A DNA stretch of 64,000 bases from CBDFGQ01 sp965247295 (GCA_965247295.1 CBDFGQ010000006.1:186001-250000); one strand, 5' to 3'; positions 24,146 through 32,537 are shown, counted from the first letter of the stretch. Numbers and translations: made by a program. The notes: generated by a model not told the origin, from the sequence alone.

Positions 24146-24717
24146 CCCTGGCCAACGACTACCGGTTCGCCGTCTACAGGGGCACGTCAATCGTTGCCCT
24201 GGGACGGACCGTGGACGGATATTACGGGGAGGAGCACAAGCTCAAGGTGAGCAAGACGACGTATCCTGTGGAGTCGGGTGCGTCGCTGGTGGACCATGCA
24301 GTAAGGGAACCCACAAAGCTGAAGCTCCAGGGGTGGGTGTCGGACCTGATGCCCTCGGCAGACGCAGTCTCGACCACGCACCACACCGAGCGGAGCACGG
24401 TGGCCTGGCTGGAGATACTGCGGGTAATGGACGACCGCCAGCCCCTGACGGTGGTGACGGCCCTGGCGGTCTACGACAGTATGCTTATCACCTCGGTCAC
24501 CGCGCCGGTGGATAGAACCACGGGATTGGCGCTTCAGTTCACGATAGAGCTTGAAGAGGTGTTGTTCAAGAATGTCTCAAGGGAAGCCTCCGGGACCGAG
24601 GTACCGCCCTCCAGCGGCCCTGCGGCCGACCGTCTGGGGGCCATCCGCCGGGGCAGGGTCCTGGCTCCAGTGACCAACGAGTATCTATTGCTACCGGGGC
24701 TACCGGGGCTCCAGTGA
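24142..24717 (+). CDS. Dit-like baseplate protein
   Basis: A 191-residue protein overlapping the tape-measure stop. It has VSKTTYPVESGASLVDHAVREPTKLKLQGWVSD and later TALAVYDSMLITSVTAPVDRTTGLALQFTIELEEV, the pattern of distal-tail (Dit)-like proteins that form the first baseplate ring. The last 17 residues come from a 44-bp tandem duplication that shifted the frame and made a new stop. The homologue 56944-57627 keeps a longer C-terminus. Confidence 0.75.
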   Translation: MTLANDYRFAVYRGTSIVALGRTVDGYYGEEHKLKVSKTTYPVESGASLVDHAVREPTKLKLQGWVSDLMPSADAVSTTHHTERSTVAWLEILRVMDDRQPLTVVTALAVYDSMLITSVTAPVDRTTGLALQFTIELEEVLFKNVSREASGTEVPPSSGPAADRLGAIRRGRVLAPVTNEYLLLPGLPGLQ

Positions 24718-24752
24718 CCACCGAGTATCTACTGATATGAGGGCTGTTATTG

Positions 24753-25082
24753 ATGCAGACGATACCCCTCACGACGGACCCCAGGCAGAGCATGACGGTG
24801 TTCCTCGGGGTGCAGACTGTGGAGCTACAGGTCTGGTGGCAACCTTTGACCGAAGCCTGGTACCTGTCCCTTAGGAACGACGCTGGTAGCCCCATAGCCC
24901 TGGGCCGCCAGATTGCTTCCAGGAGCAGGCTGATAGGCAGTCCCTACTTTGGTGGGGACATCGTGGCGGCTCCCCTTGCCAGGGAAGCCGGGACTGCCAT
25001 AGGGCGTAATGCTTGGGAAGATACCCACAGGCTGGTTTACCTGACCCCGGAGGAAGTCCGGCTGGCGAGGGCAAGGACATGA
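24753..25082 (+). CDS. baseplate plug-like protein
   Basis: A 109-residue protein from the ATG at 24753. The pattern MQTIPLTTDPRQSMTVFLGVQTVELQVWWQPLTEAWYLSL is characteristic of the small baseplate plug family found between Dit-like and hub genes. It probably seals the central channel of the hub. It is closely similar to 57627-57953. The stop overlaps the hub start (ATGA). Confidence 0.75.
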   Translation: MQTIPLTTDPRQSMTVFLGVQTVELQVWWQPLTEAWYLSLRNDAGSPIALGRQIASRSRLIGSPYFGGDIVAAPLAREAGTAIGRNAWEDTHRLVYLTPEEVRLARART

Positions 25083-26206
25083 CGGTGACCAAGTATCTGA
25101 GGCGGGCTAGGATCGAGGTTGTCCACGCGGGCAATCTCTTGCTATCGGTTGATGAAAGCCTGCGTATCACCTTCTCCATTCGGAAGGGGTCGCAGTCTGA
25201 CGGGCCTTCCTCGGAGGTGAAAATCTACAACCTGTCCAGGGCCTCGGGGTCTCTGGTCATGGACAAGCGTGATCTGATCCAGGTGCAGGCCGGGTATGGT
25301 GACGGGAAGGTGCTGGGGTTGGTGGGGGAGATGGAGATTCGGAACGTCACGCACGAGAGGGTCGGCCTGGACCGGATCACGACCATGAGCCTGGGGGCGT
25401 CGGATACTGCCCGGACGGAGACCGTGTGGGACCAGAGCTATGAGGGGGATGTCCCCCTGCCAGTGATCGTCGGTGACATCGTGAAGACAATGGGCCTTAC
25501 ACTGGGTCCCACGGACATCATCCCCAAGGTCCCTATCAGCGACTTCTCGGAGTCAGGGAAGGCGTATGACGCGCTCAGGGACCTGCTGGAGCCCTGGGGA
25601 GTGGAGCCCTACATCGAGGACAGCTACGTAAAGTTTGCCTCGCTAGCGCCTGCCGCCACACCTACTCCTGTGCCAGTGGCAGTGGCAGTGCCCAGGCCTA
25701 CATCCATCATCCCGGTAGCAGTGCCCAGGCCCAGGCCACCCCCTGATTTCACCCCGGGGCCTAGTTCTTCTTCCGACCCCGCGCCCACTCCCGGTCCGGC
25801 GGAGATGCAGGAAAGGGTGGGCGCTCCTACGCCCACAGTCCAGACGCCGCTTGCTGTGCTGGACGAACCCGGAGGGCTTATCGGCAGCCCGTCGGTCACG
25901 GAGACAGGAGCCAGGGCCAAGATGCTGCTCAACACGGACCTCCACCTGAAGCAACTGGTGGAGATCAAGAGCGAGCTGCTAAGCGGAAGGTACACGATCT
26001 CCTCCATTACCCACAGGGGCGATACGTGGAGCGGGGAGTTCGTGACGGAGATAGAGGGCTTCCTCGTCGAGCCCTACATCGAGGACAGCTACGTAAAGTT
26101 TGCCCCGCTAGCGCCTGCCGCCACACCTTCTCCTGTGCCAGTGGCAGTGCCCAGGCCTACATCCATCATCCCGGTAGCAGTCCCGACGCCAGGCGGACGG
26201 AATTGA
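25079..26206 (+). CDS. baseplate hub protein with duplicated proline-rich insertion
   Basis: A 375-residue protein. It has LRITFSIRKGSQSDGPSSEVKIYNLS, VQAGYG and ERVGLDRITTMSLG early, then GLIGSPSVTETGARAKMLLN and RGDTWSGEFVTEIEG, matching the hub proteins of Mu and related phages. A Pro/Ala/Val-rich segment of about 80 residues follows EPYIEDSYVKF in the middle. A second copy of the same unit, again starting EPYIEDSYVKF, is added at the very end. The 280-residue prophage 2 hub (57950-58792) lacks both. Confidence 0.75.
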   Translation: MTVTKYLRRARIEVVHAGNLLLSVDESLRITFSIRKGSQSDGPSSEVKIYNLSRASGSLVMDKRDLIQVQAGYGDGKVLGLVGEMEIRNVTHERVGLDRITTMSLGASDTARTETVWDQSYEGDVPLPVIVGDIVKTMGLTLGPTDIIPKVPISDFSESGKAYDALRDLLEPWGVEPYIEDSYVKFASLAPAATPTPVPVAVAVPRPTSIIPVAVPRPRPPPDFTPGPSSSSDPAPTPGPAEMQERVGAPTPTVQTPLAVLDEPGGLIGSPSVTETGARAKMLLNTDLHLKQLVEIKSELLSGRYTISSITHRGDTWSGEFVTEIEGFLVEPYIEDSYVKFAPLAPAATPSPVPVAVPRPTSIIPVAVPTPGGRN

Positions 26207-26213
26207 GGGGGCC

Positions 26214-26729
26214 ATGGGAGTAGCCAGTTCAGCCATAGACTACGCCAACGCCTCCACGTCCCTTCGCTTTGCACTCAGGCAAGCGCTAAAGGGCATCAAC
26301 ACCTGTCTGCCGGGGCTGGTGGTGAGCTACGACGCAGCGACCCGGCGGGCCAAGGTGCAGGCTGCGCTCCAGATGGTGGGAGCCGACGGGAACCCGGTTT
26401 CTCGCCCGGTGGTGGCCAACGTGCAAGTGGTGTTTCCGTGCGGCGGGCGATCCGCCTTTACGTTCCCCTTGGAAGCGGGCGATTCTGTACTGCTCGTGTA
26501 CTCCCAGCGTGGCCTCCGGGACTTCAAGAAGACCCACGCGATGTCCCAGCCCGGAGTGGAGTCCTTCTTCTCCTACCGGGACGCCTTTGCCATCCCTGGC
26601 TTCGGGCCTGTGGGCGCATGGGAGCCCGAACACGAGATCGCCATAAGCTCAGGCGGCATCCGAATCAAGACCTCTGGCACGGTATCCATAGAGGCCAGCG
26701 AGGTAACGGTGAATGGGAGGGCAATATGA
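26214..26729 (+). CDS. baseplate spike protein, Gp138/gpV-like
   Basis: A 171-residue protein. It has MPG-like INTCLPGLVVSYDAATRRAKVQ, VFPCGGRSAFTFPLEAGDSVLLVYSQRGL and a C-terminal beta stretch EIAISSGGIRIKTSGTVSIEASEVTVNG. This is the Gp138 N-terminal OB domain followed by a beta-helix tip, the membrane-piercing spike. It ends in an ATGA overlap with the next gene. The homologue is 58789-59319. Confidence 0.82.
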   Translation: MGVASSAIDYANASTSLRFALRQALKGINTCLPGLVVSYDAATRRAKVQAALQMVGADGNPVSRPVVANVQVVFPCGGRSAFTFPLEAGDSVLLVYSQRGLRDFKKTHAMSQPGVESFFSYRDAFAIPGFGPVGAWEPEHEIAISSGGIRIKTSGTVSIEASEVTVNGRAI

Positions 26730-27076
26730 CTCGCACCATAGGGGGAGACCTCGCAGTGGATGGTCGCGGCAACCTGGTCATAGAGCAGGGATTAGAGGCG
26801 GTGCGCCAACGGGTGTTGCAACGTCTCCACTTCGTCCGTGGGGAGTGGTTTCTCTCCGAGTCCGACGGAGTTCCCTACTACCAGGACATATTCGGCCAGC
26901 CCTACGACGAGGGTCTGGCAGCCCGGGTAATCGCTTCGGAAGTGTCGAATGTGGCTGGAGTAGATAACGTGGAGGTTGCGAGCTCTTTCCTAGACTCGGC
27001 CAGAAGGCGGTTGTTGCATCTGGTGCTCAGAGTGGAGACGAGCTTCGGCCCACTTACCATAGAGACGGACTTGTAA
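26726..27076 (+). CDS. baseplate wedge protein, gpW/gp25-like
   Basis: A 116-residue protein from the ATG at 26726. It shows LEAVRQRVLQRLHFVRGEWFL, GVPYYQDIFG and ASEVSNVAGVDNVEVASSFLDSARRRLLHLVLRVET, the pattern of gp25-like wedge proteins (lysozyme-related fold without the active site) in contractile tails. It connects sheath and baseplate. The start is fixed by homology to 59316-59657. Confidence 0.8.
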   Translation: MTRTIGGDLAVDGRGNLVIEQGLEAVRQRVLQRLHFVRGEWFLSESDGVPYYQDIFGQPYDEGLAARVIASEVSNVAGVDNVEVASSFLDSARRRLLHLVLRVETSFGPLTIETDL

Positions 27077-27077
27077 G

Positions 27078-28910
27078 ATGGCAAGGGTTACACCGGAAGG
27101 AATAGAGCCGACCTCTCTCCAGAGCTACCTGGATGCTCTGGGTAGGGCTTTCAGGACTGCCCTGGGTGAGGATTTGGACCTGGCTCCAGAGACTCTCCAG
27201 GGCCAGATCGTAGGCGTTCTTGCGCTCACATTCACTCAAGTGGATGAAGCCCTGGTAGCTGTCTCCAATGGGCAGTCGGTATCCAGGTCCCAGGGCGTAC
27301 AGCTTGACGACCTGGGGTCTCTCCTGGGAATAGAGAGGCTCCTGGGGACGCGCTCCACGGTGACAGTGACCCTTGGGGGTCAAAGCGGGGTCTCCATTCC
27401 CGCAGGGGCGCGGGCCCGCACCACCGCTGGAGACATGTTCGAGCTCATCCAGGAGGTGACCATTCCAGGTTCGGGCAGCGCCAGCGCCGCCATGCGCTCG
27501 GTGGAAGAGGGGCCTGTTCCAGCGGCGTCGGGATCGCTCACTCAGATCGTGAACCTGGTGACCGGCTGGGAATCGGTGACCAACCCGGCGGCGGCCACCC
27601 CAGGCAGGCGGATTGAGACTGACGAGGAGTACAAAGAACGATTCCAGCGTTTCACAGGACGTAACAGCAGGGGTTCGGCGGAATCAGTGCTTGCCGCCGT
27701 GCTGGGGGTCGAAGGCGTGACCGACGCGCTGCTGCGGGAGAACGCTACGGGAACCGCAGTGACGGTGCAAGGTAAGAGCATTGGGGCACACTCCATATGC
27801 ATCGTCGTGGACGGCGGCACAGATGCGGACGTGGCGGCTGCAATGGCCCGGTCGAAGTCAGCCGGGACAGGCACCAGTGGGGACACTAGCATTGACGTAG
27901 CTCACCCTGGAGGGTGGACCGTTCCCATCGCCTTCTCCCGTGTCAGTGCAGTACCCATCAGGATCAAGATGGCGCTCACCCTTGAGTCCAACTTCCCCTC
28001 AGACGGCACGGTGCGAATCATCCGGCAGGTGTTGAGTCATGTAGCAAGACTGACCATCGCTGAGCATCTGAACGCCCAGCGGCTCCTTGCCGACGTTCTC
28101 TCGGTGCCGGGCCACACCGACAGCCTAGGGGTCGGACGGAAGGCCGGCACCGTCGTTACTGGAACGGGAACGGTGGCGGACCTCGTCACTTTTCATGGTC
28201 GTGCTACGGTGGTGACAGGTACGGGGACGGTGGCCGCCCTCGCGACGCTTCAGGGCATCACCAGCGGCAGCGTCACCTTCCTGGGGCAGACGGTAACTGG
28301 CCTGGACTTCTCTGGCGACAACGACTTGGACGGAGTGGCTTCCACGCTCCAGACCGCCCTACGGGCAACGTCCGCCACCAGCCTCGATGACGTGGAGGTC
28401 GCCTACGACAGTACCGCCTCGGCATTTGTGGTGACGATCCCTCTAGACAGCAGCGGGGTGGCCACCTCGGTCAGTGCGGCGTTTACTGGAAGCGAGTCCG
28501 ACGAGTTGGGGCTGGATACGGCCACGATCGTCGATGGTGTGGATATCATCACGTCCGGCAGCGTCACGCTGAACGGGGCTACAGCGTCCGGCCTAGACTT
28601 CTCCGCCGTCACCGACTATGACGGGGTGGCCGCAGTAGTCCAGACCGGTCTACGAGGGACTTCAGAAACGGACTTGGATGAGGTCGAGGCGGCCTACGTC
28701 GACGGGGCGTTCGTCATCACCGTCCCACTGGACGAGGATGGCAATCCCGTCATCGTGACGGGCGCTGTGACCGGGTACACCGCCGATGAGTTGGGGCTAG
28801 ATACAGTAAGTACGGTCCAGGGCTCCGTTACCAACCAGGACAACTTCACCCTGGTTGAGCGGCTGACCGTGGCTCCCAACGATATCACCATAACGGTGGA
28901 GTCGTCATGA
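27078..28910 (+). CDS. baseplate J-like protein with sheath-type repeat cassette at its C-terminus
   Basis: A 610-residue protein. Residues 1-350 are the baseplate J family: LDLAPETLQGQIVGVLALTFTQVDEALVAVSNG, QLDDLGSLLGI, TDEEYKERFQRFTGRNSRGSAESVLAAVLGVEGV and ICIVVDGG. From about residue 356 come two short units (TGTGTVADLVTFHGRATVVTG) and two 95-residue domains (393-581), the same modules as in the sheath. The final 29 residues (VERLTVAPNDITI) return to J-type sequence. J proteins normally end near residue 350-400. Confidence 0.85.
   Translation: MARVTPEGIEPTSLQSYLDALGRAFRTALGEDLDLAPETLQGQIVGVLALTFTQVDEALVAVSNGQSVSRSQGVQLDDLGSLLGIERLLGTRSTVTVTLGGQSGVSIPAGARARTTAGDMFELIQEVTIPGSGSASAAMRSVEEGPVPAASGSLTQIVNLVTGWESVTNPAAATPGRRIETDEEYKERFQRFTGRNSRGSAESVLAAVLGVEGVTDALLRENATGTAVTVQGKSIGAHSICIVVDGGTDADVAAAMARSKSAGTGTSGDTSIDVAHPGGWTVPIAFSRVSAVPIRIKMALTLESNFPSDGTVRIIRQVLSHVARLTIAEHLNAQRLLADVLSVPGHTDSLGVGRKAGTVVTGTGTVADLVTFHGRATVVTGTGTVAALATLQGITSGSVTFLGQTVTGLDFSGDNDLDGVASTLQTALRATSATSLDDVEVAYDSTASAFVVTIPLDSSGVATSVSAAFTGSESDELGLDTATIVDGVDIITSGSVTLNGATASGLDFSAVTDYDGVAAVVQTGLRGTSETDLDEVEAAYVDGAFVITVPLDEDGNPVIVTGAVTGYTADELGLDTVSTVQGSVTNQDNFTLVERLTVAPNDITITVESS
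28144..28821 (+). repeat. sheath-type repeat cassette in the J-like gene
   Basis: Two short units (28144-28253) and two long units (from 28254 and 28536) share the exact order short-short-long-long seen in the sheath, including the boundary LQGITSGSVTFLGQTVTGLDF. Several stretches are nearly identical in DNA to sheath units (for example the CTAGACAGCAGCGGGGTGGC region), pointing to exchange between the two genes. Confidence 0.88.
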
Positions 28911-29488
28911 GTGATCTAGCTAAGCGTATCAACGCCACCGCCAACGCTGAGCTGCTGATTCAGCAGTGGCGTCGTGTACCTCGTATGCAGGCCCTCATGG
29001 AAGCACTACTGGAAGTAGTGGACGACCACCTGGTCAAGCCGCTGGCGGATATGGAGCGCATGACCATGATCGGTACCGCCGAGGGTGTCTGGCTGGACTA
29101 CATCGGGGAGCGGCTGGGAGTGGCCCGGCCCGCCACCAACCTGGGCAATTTCTCCTTCTTCGGGTTCCATGGAAGCGGCGGCGTTGGTTTCGATCAAGGC
29201 TTGCTTGCGACTGTAACCGAGTCGTTGTCGCCCCGTGTGCCGGTGGGGGATGGGTACTATCGAGTTGTGCTGCGCATGCGGTCCGCGGCGCTTTTGGCCA
29301 ACGGATCGGTTCCGGGTCTGGAGGGGGTGGTGCAGCAGGACTTCCCCGGAGCGTCATACCAGGACGGGGGCGGCATGACGGCCACGCTCCATGTCACAGA
29401 CACCCGTACACAACTTCTAGCTCTGCTGTCAGCTATTGATGCCTGGCCGAAACCGAGCGGGGTTGCACTGACAGTGGAGACATCGTAG
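28907..29488 (+). CDS. tail protein, gpI/DUF2612-like
   Basis: A 193-residue protein overlapping the J gene by four bases. It begins MSDLAKRINATANAELLIQQW and has MIGTAEGVWLDYIGERLGVARP, typical of the gpI-like wedge/fibre-attachment proteins after J. A short FFGFHGSGGVGFDQG stretch follows. It links the baseplate to the fibres. The prophage 2 homologue (61210-62292) has an extra C-terminal domain. Confidence 0.78.
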   Translation: MSDLAKRINATANAELLIQQWRRVPRMQALMEALLEVVDDHLVKPLADMERMTMIGTAEGVWLDYIGERLGVARPATNLGNFSFFGFHGSGGVGFDQGLLATVTESLSPRVPVGDGYYRVVLRMRSAALLANGSVPGLEGVVQQDFPGASYQDGGGMTATLHVTDTRTQLLALLSAIDAWPKPSGVALTVETS

Positions 29489-29499
29489 GAGGGGCCCTT

Positions 29500-30051
29500 A
29501 TGGCCAGAGACCCAGACGCACTAAAGATACAAAAATGGGCGGCGTCCGGGGATGTTGAAGACCCCGAGGACGGGGGAGTGGAGCGGACTACCGGCTGGGA
29601 CGCCAGCCACTCCCAGCCCGGAGGCTCGCTTCCCAAGCGGGAGCACATCAATGAAATCCTCCGGGAGCTGACTGCACTGGGAGTGGAGCAAAACGTTCAC
29701 GGCGCTGGGCTGGCGTGGGACCCTTCCATCTCCTACGAACACCCCGCACAGGTGACAGGCAGCGATGCCATCCTGTACTTCAGCGTCCAGGACTCCACCA
29801 ACATTGACCCGGTCGCTGACACCTACCGGTCCCATTGGACGCCGTTGACTGAGGCATTTGGCAACGCCTCCACCACAGAGCGCGGGGTTGTGGAGCTTGC
29901 CACTGACGATGAGGTAGCAGCAGGAACGGATACTGAGAGGGCCATTACACCCGCAGGCCTGGCCTCTCTGGGGTACCGCAAGGTCACGGTGAGCGACTCC
30001 GCGCCCACCAGCTCGGACGGTGTAGACGGCGACATTTGGCTGGAGTACTAG
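29500..30051 (+). CDS. tail fibre protein
   Basis: A 183-residue protein after AGGAGG. The middle (GAGLAWDPSISYEHPAQVTGSDAILYFSVQDSTN) is a small domain typical of fibre shafts. The end (GVVELATDDEVAAGTDTERAITPAGLASLGY) is the phage tail-fibre repeat. It is likely attached to the gpI-like protein. The 62295-62846 copy is closely similar, especially in the last 150 bases. Confidence 0.8.
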   Translation: MARDPDALKIQKWAASGDVEDPEDGGVERTTGWDASHSQPGGSLPKREHINEILRELTALGVEQNVHGAGLAWDPSISYEHPAQVTGSDAILYFSVQDSTNIDPVADTYRSHWTPLTEAFGNASTTERGVVELATDDEVAAGTDTERAITPAGLASLGYRKVTVSDSAPTSSDGVDGDIWLEY

Positions 30052-30053
30052 TG

Positions 30054-30845
30054 ATGCCATTAAAGGTCAAGATTGACGGGACGTGGCAGGCGGCGACCGC
30101 CAAGGTGAAGGTAGCCGGGATATGGAAGGCAGCCCATTCTTGGACCAAGGTCAGTGGGACGTGGCGAAGGGACACTCGCGACTTCGACTTCGACCTCGCC
30201 ACCGGCAACACCAACCCCACTGGCATAGCCTGGGATGGAGCATACCTCTACGTGGTGGACACCGCCGACGATAAGGTGTACGTCTACGACGTCAATGGGG
30301 TCCACCAGTCAGACCGCGACTTCGACCTCGCCACCAGCAACAACTATCCCCGTGGCATAACCTGGGATGGAGCATACCTCTACGTAGAGGACCTCGTCGG
30401 CAGTAAGGTGTACGTCTACAATGCCGATGGGGACCACCAGTCAGACCGCGACTTCGACCTCGCCCCCAGCGGCAACGACACCCCCTTTGGCATAACCTGG
30501 GTTGGAGCATACCTCTACGTGGTGGACTACATCGACAGTAAGGTGTACGTCTACAATGCCGATGGGGACCACCAGTCAGACCGAGACTTCGACCTCGCCA
30601 CCAGCAACAACTATTCCCGTAGCATAACCTGGGATGGAGCATACCTCTACGTAGAGGACATCGTCGGCAGTAAGGTGTACGTCTACAATGCCGATGGGGA
30701 CCACCAGTCAGACCGAGACTTCGACCTCGCCCCCGGCAACGACGATCCCTATGGTATCGCCTGGGATGGAGCATACTTCTACGTAGTGGACTTCATCGAC
30801 GATAAGGTGTACGTCTACAACGCTTCAGGGAACTATGTAGGTTAG
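30054..30845 (+). CDS. propeller-type repeat fibre tip protein (five repeats)
   Basis: A 263-residue protein from the ATG at 30054. The first 45 residues (MPLKVKIDGTWQAATAKVKV) are a conserved anchor. Five repeats of about 43 residues follow: GIAWDGAYLYVVDxxDDKVYVYDxxGxHQSDRDFDLA. They look like NHL/beta-propeller blades. Residues facing the same blade position vary (YPR, TPF, YSR, DPY). It is probably the receptor-binding tip. Prophage 2 has three repeats. Confidence 0.75.
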   Translation: MPLKVKIDGTWQAATAKVKVAGIWKAAHSWTKVSGTWRRDTRDFDFDLATGNTNPTGIAWDGAYLYVVDTADDKVYVYDVNGVHQSDRDFDLATSNNYPRGITWDGAYLYVEDLVGSKVYVYNADGDHQSDRDFDLAPSGNDTPFGITWVGAYLYVVDYIDSKVYVYNADGDHQSDRDFDLATSNNYSRSITWDGAYLYVEDIVGSKVYVYNADGDHQSDRDFDLAPGNDDPYGIAWDGAYFYVVDFIDDKVYVYNASGNYVG

Positions 30846-30853
30846 TCTTTCAC

Positions 30854-31132
30854 ATGACTACGATAGAAGAACGGGTAGCCTCCCTCGAGAAGCTTTTCCA
30901 GCAGGGACGACAGGAACACAAGGACATCGCCGCCACACTGGAGAGGCTGGCAGCCCAGGTCTCCAAGCTTGAGGTCTACCTGGCCAACAGCAACGGTGGC
31001 CTGACGCTCTCGGTACGGGACAAACGGGTGAAGTTCGCCGGGTCTATGGCACTGCCCTGGTCGCTGACCCTGGTCGGTGGTGGCAGCGGTGGTGTAGGCT
31101 GGCTACTGGGACGGGTGCTCGGGGCCTGGTAG
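30854..31132 (+). CDS. XhlA-like coiled-coil membrane protein (possible holin component)
   Basis: A 92-residue protein. An N-terminal coiled coil (TTIEERVASLEKLFQQGRQEH ... LERLAAQVSKLEVYL) precedes a single hydrophobic C-terminal span (MALPWSLTLVGGGSGGVGWLLG). That layout resembles XhlA/haemolysin-type holin partners. The prophage 2 copy (63376-63654) is almost identical over the full gene, far more so than neighbouring tail genes. No endolysin is found beside it. The 110 bases to the integrase show nothing I can assign. Confidence 0.6.
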   Translation: MTTIEERVASLEKLFQQGRQEHKDIAATLERLAAQVSKLEVYLANSNGGLTLSVRDKRVKFAGSMALPWSLTLVGGGSGGVGWLLGRVLGAW

Positions 31133-31242
31133 GGACTATCTCCTGGATACTGCAAGTCTGGCGTCGTATCCGTTTGAATCATCGAAGTGTTTGTGGTCCG
31201 TATGACCGCCGCACGAAACATCCTCGTCGAGCCGTCCAACTC

Positions 31243-32385
31243 TCACCTCAGATAGTCGGCCCATTGGGTCATAAGCGTCCTCCGCCGGTCGAACAGGTCA
31301 GAGCGAAAATAGGCGGCTTCGGTAGAGTTTCCCACAACATGAGCTAAGGCCGCCTCCATAACTGCGTGCGGCGCGTCCGTCATCTCGGCCGCCCAGTCTC
31401 TAAAGCTCGACCGAAAACCGTGCGGAACACAGTCTATGCCCAGCGTCATTAGCAGCTTGCGGTGGGTCATATCGCTCAGTGGTCTGCCCGACCTAGACGG
31501 GAATACCAGGCCACTCCCATCGTCGAGACTCCTCGCCTCGGCCAGTATCTCCATAGTCTGCGCGGATAGCGGAACACGGTGCTCTCGATCGGCCTTCATA
31601 CGCTCGGATGGGATGGTCCATGTCCTGGCACTTATATCTACCTCCGACCACTGAGCCTGCCGAGCCTCTCCTGGTCTGCTGGCCGTCAACACCTGGAACT
31701 CCAGGCACAGCTTTGAGGAAGCCTTCGAGGCCCGTACAGCTCTCATCGCTGCCGGGACAGCCGTGTAGTGGAGAGCCGCACGGTGCGCCTGGGTCCGCGA
31801 AGTCTTGGGAAGCACGGCCTCGATGGCGTCGCCAGCCGGATTATCCAGCCTGTAGTTGTTGGCGATGGCCCACTTCATCACCGCGCTTATGCGCTGGCGC
31901 ACTCGCCGCGCTGTCTCTGGCTTGGCAGTCCATATCAGCGTTAGAGCCTTCATAACATCCGAACCCGACACCTCGGTTACCAATCTGGAGCCAAAGTGTG
32001 GAAAGACGTATGTCCTGAGAGTAGAACCCCATTGGGCCGCATGCTTGGTGTTCTTCCATGTGGGGATGTTGAGCTTGATAACCTCAGCGGCAGCCTCAGC
32101 AAAGGTCGGTACATCTCGCTTCTCTGTCCGAGGGTCCCCGCCCACACGAGCGATTCTGCGGTTCTCCATCGCCTTCTCACGCGCATCGTTCAGGGGCACA
32201 AGAGGCCACCCGCCAAGTCCGAGATCAGTCCGCTTGCCGCGTATCACAACACGCTGAAGCCACCTGCGAGCGCCGGACGGGTCCACCTGAAGGTAAAGCC
32301 CCTGACCGTCGTGGTATCGGCCAGGCCGCTTCTCCGTTCTCACTCTTGCCGCAGTCAACGGACGAGCCTTGCGATTCTCGGCCAT
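31243..32385 (-). CDS. int: tyrosine integrase 1 (P4/DUF4102 type)
   Basis: A 380-residue protein. The N-terminus (MAENRKARPLTAARVRTEKRPGRYHDGQGLYLQV) is the DUF4102 arm-binding domain. A SAM-like core-binding domain lies in the middle, and the catalytic domain has Arg in ASRPGEARQAQW, HGFRSSFRDW, His in LAHVVGN and Tyr in AAYFRSDLFDRR. Such integrases commonly use tRNA genes. It reads opposite to the late genes and closes prophage 1. Three TATGAGA repeats lie just upstream. Confidence 0.9.
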   Translation of the reverse strand: MAENRKARPLTAARVRTEKRPGRYHDGQGLYLQVDPSGARRWLQRVVIRGKRTDLGLGGWPLVPLNDAREKAMENRRIARVGGDPRTEKRDVPTFAEAAAEVIKLNIPTWKNTKHAAQWGSTLRTYVFPHFGSRLVTEVSGSDVMKALTLIWTAKPETARRVRQRISAVMKWAIANNYRLDNPAGDAIEAVLPKTSRTQAHRAALHYTAVPAAMRAVRASKASSKLCLEFQVLTASRPGEARQAQWSEVDISARTWTIPSERMKADREHRVPLSAQTMEILAEARSLDDGSGLVFPSRSGRPLSDMTHRKLLMTLGIDCVPHGFRSSFRDWAAEMTDAPHAVMEAALAHVVGNSTEAAYFRSDLFDRRRTLMTQWADYLR

Positions 32386-32427
32386 GCCACCCCCCCCACA
32401 TTTTACCCCACATTATAGTTGAGATTG

Positions 32428-32464
32428 TATGAGACGGCAAGATAATCTATGAGAAGCTATGAGA
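32428..32464. repeat. TATGAGA iterons upstream of integrase 1
   Basis: TATGAGA occurs at 32428, 32448 and 32458, all in direct orientation and spaced 20 and 10 bases, between the integrase start and tRNA-Ser. They could be arm-type integrase sites. The rest of the 32386-32537 gap has no gene. Confidence 0.4.
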
Positions 32465-32537
32465 ATCTCGATTGTATCTGGTTCACGCATGAAATCAACA
32501 GAAGACAGCGTATTCAAAGCTAATATGAAAGATGTTT

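Noticed and set aside
30187..30840. Diversity-generating retroelement target in the fibre gene
   Set aside because: No reverse transcriptase or template repeat was seen; differences look like repeat turnover rather than adenine mutagenesis.
32225..32440. Short ORFs around the integrase 1 start on both strands
   Set aside because: They overlap integrase 1 or the iteron gap and show no motif, so they are treated as noise.
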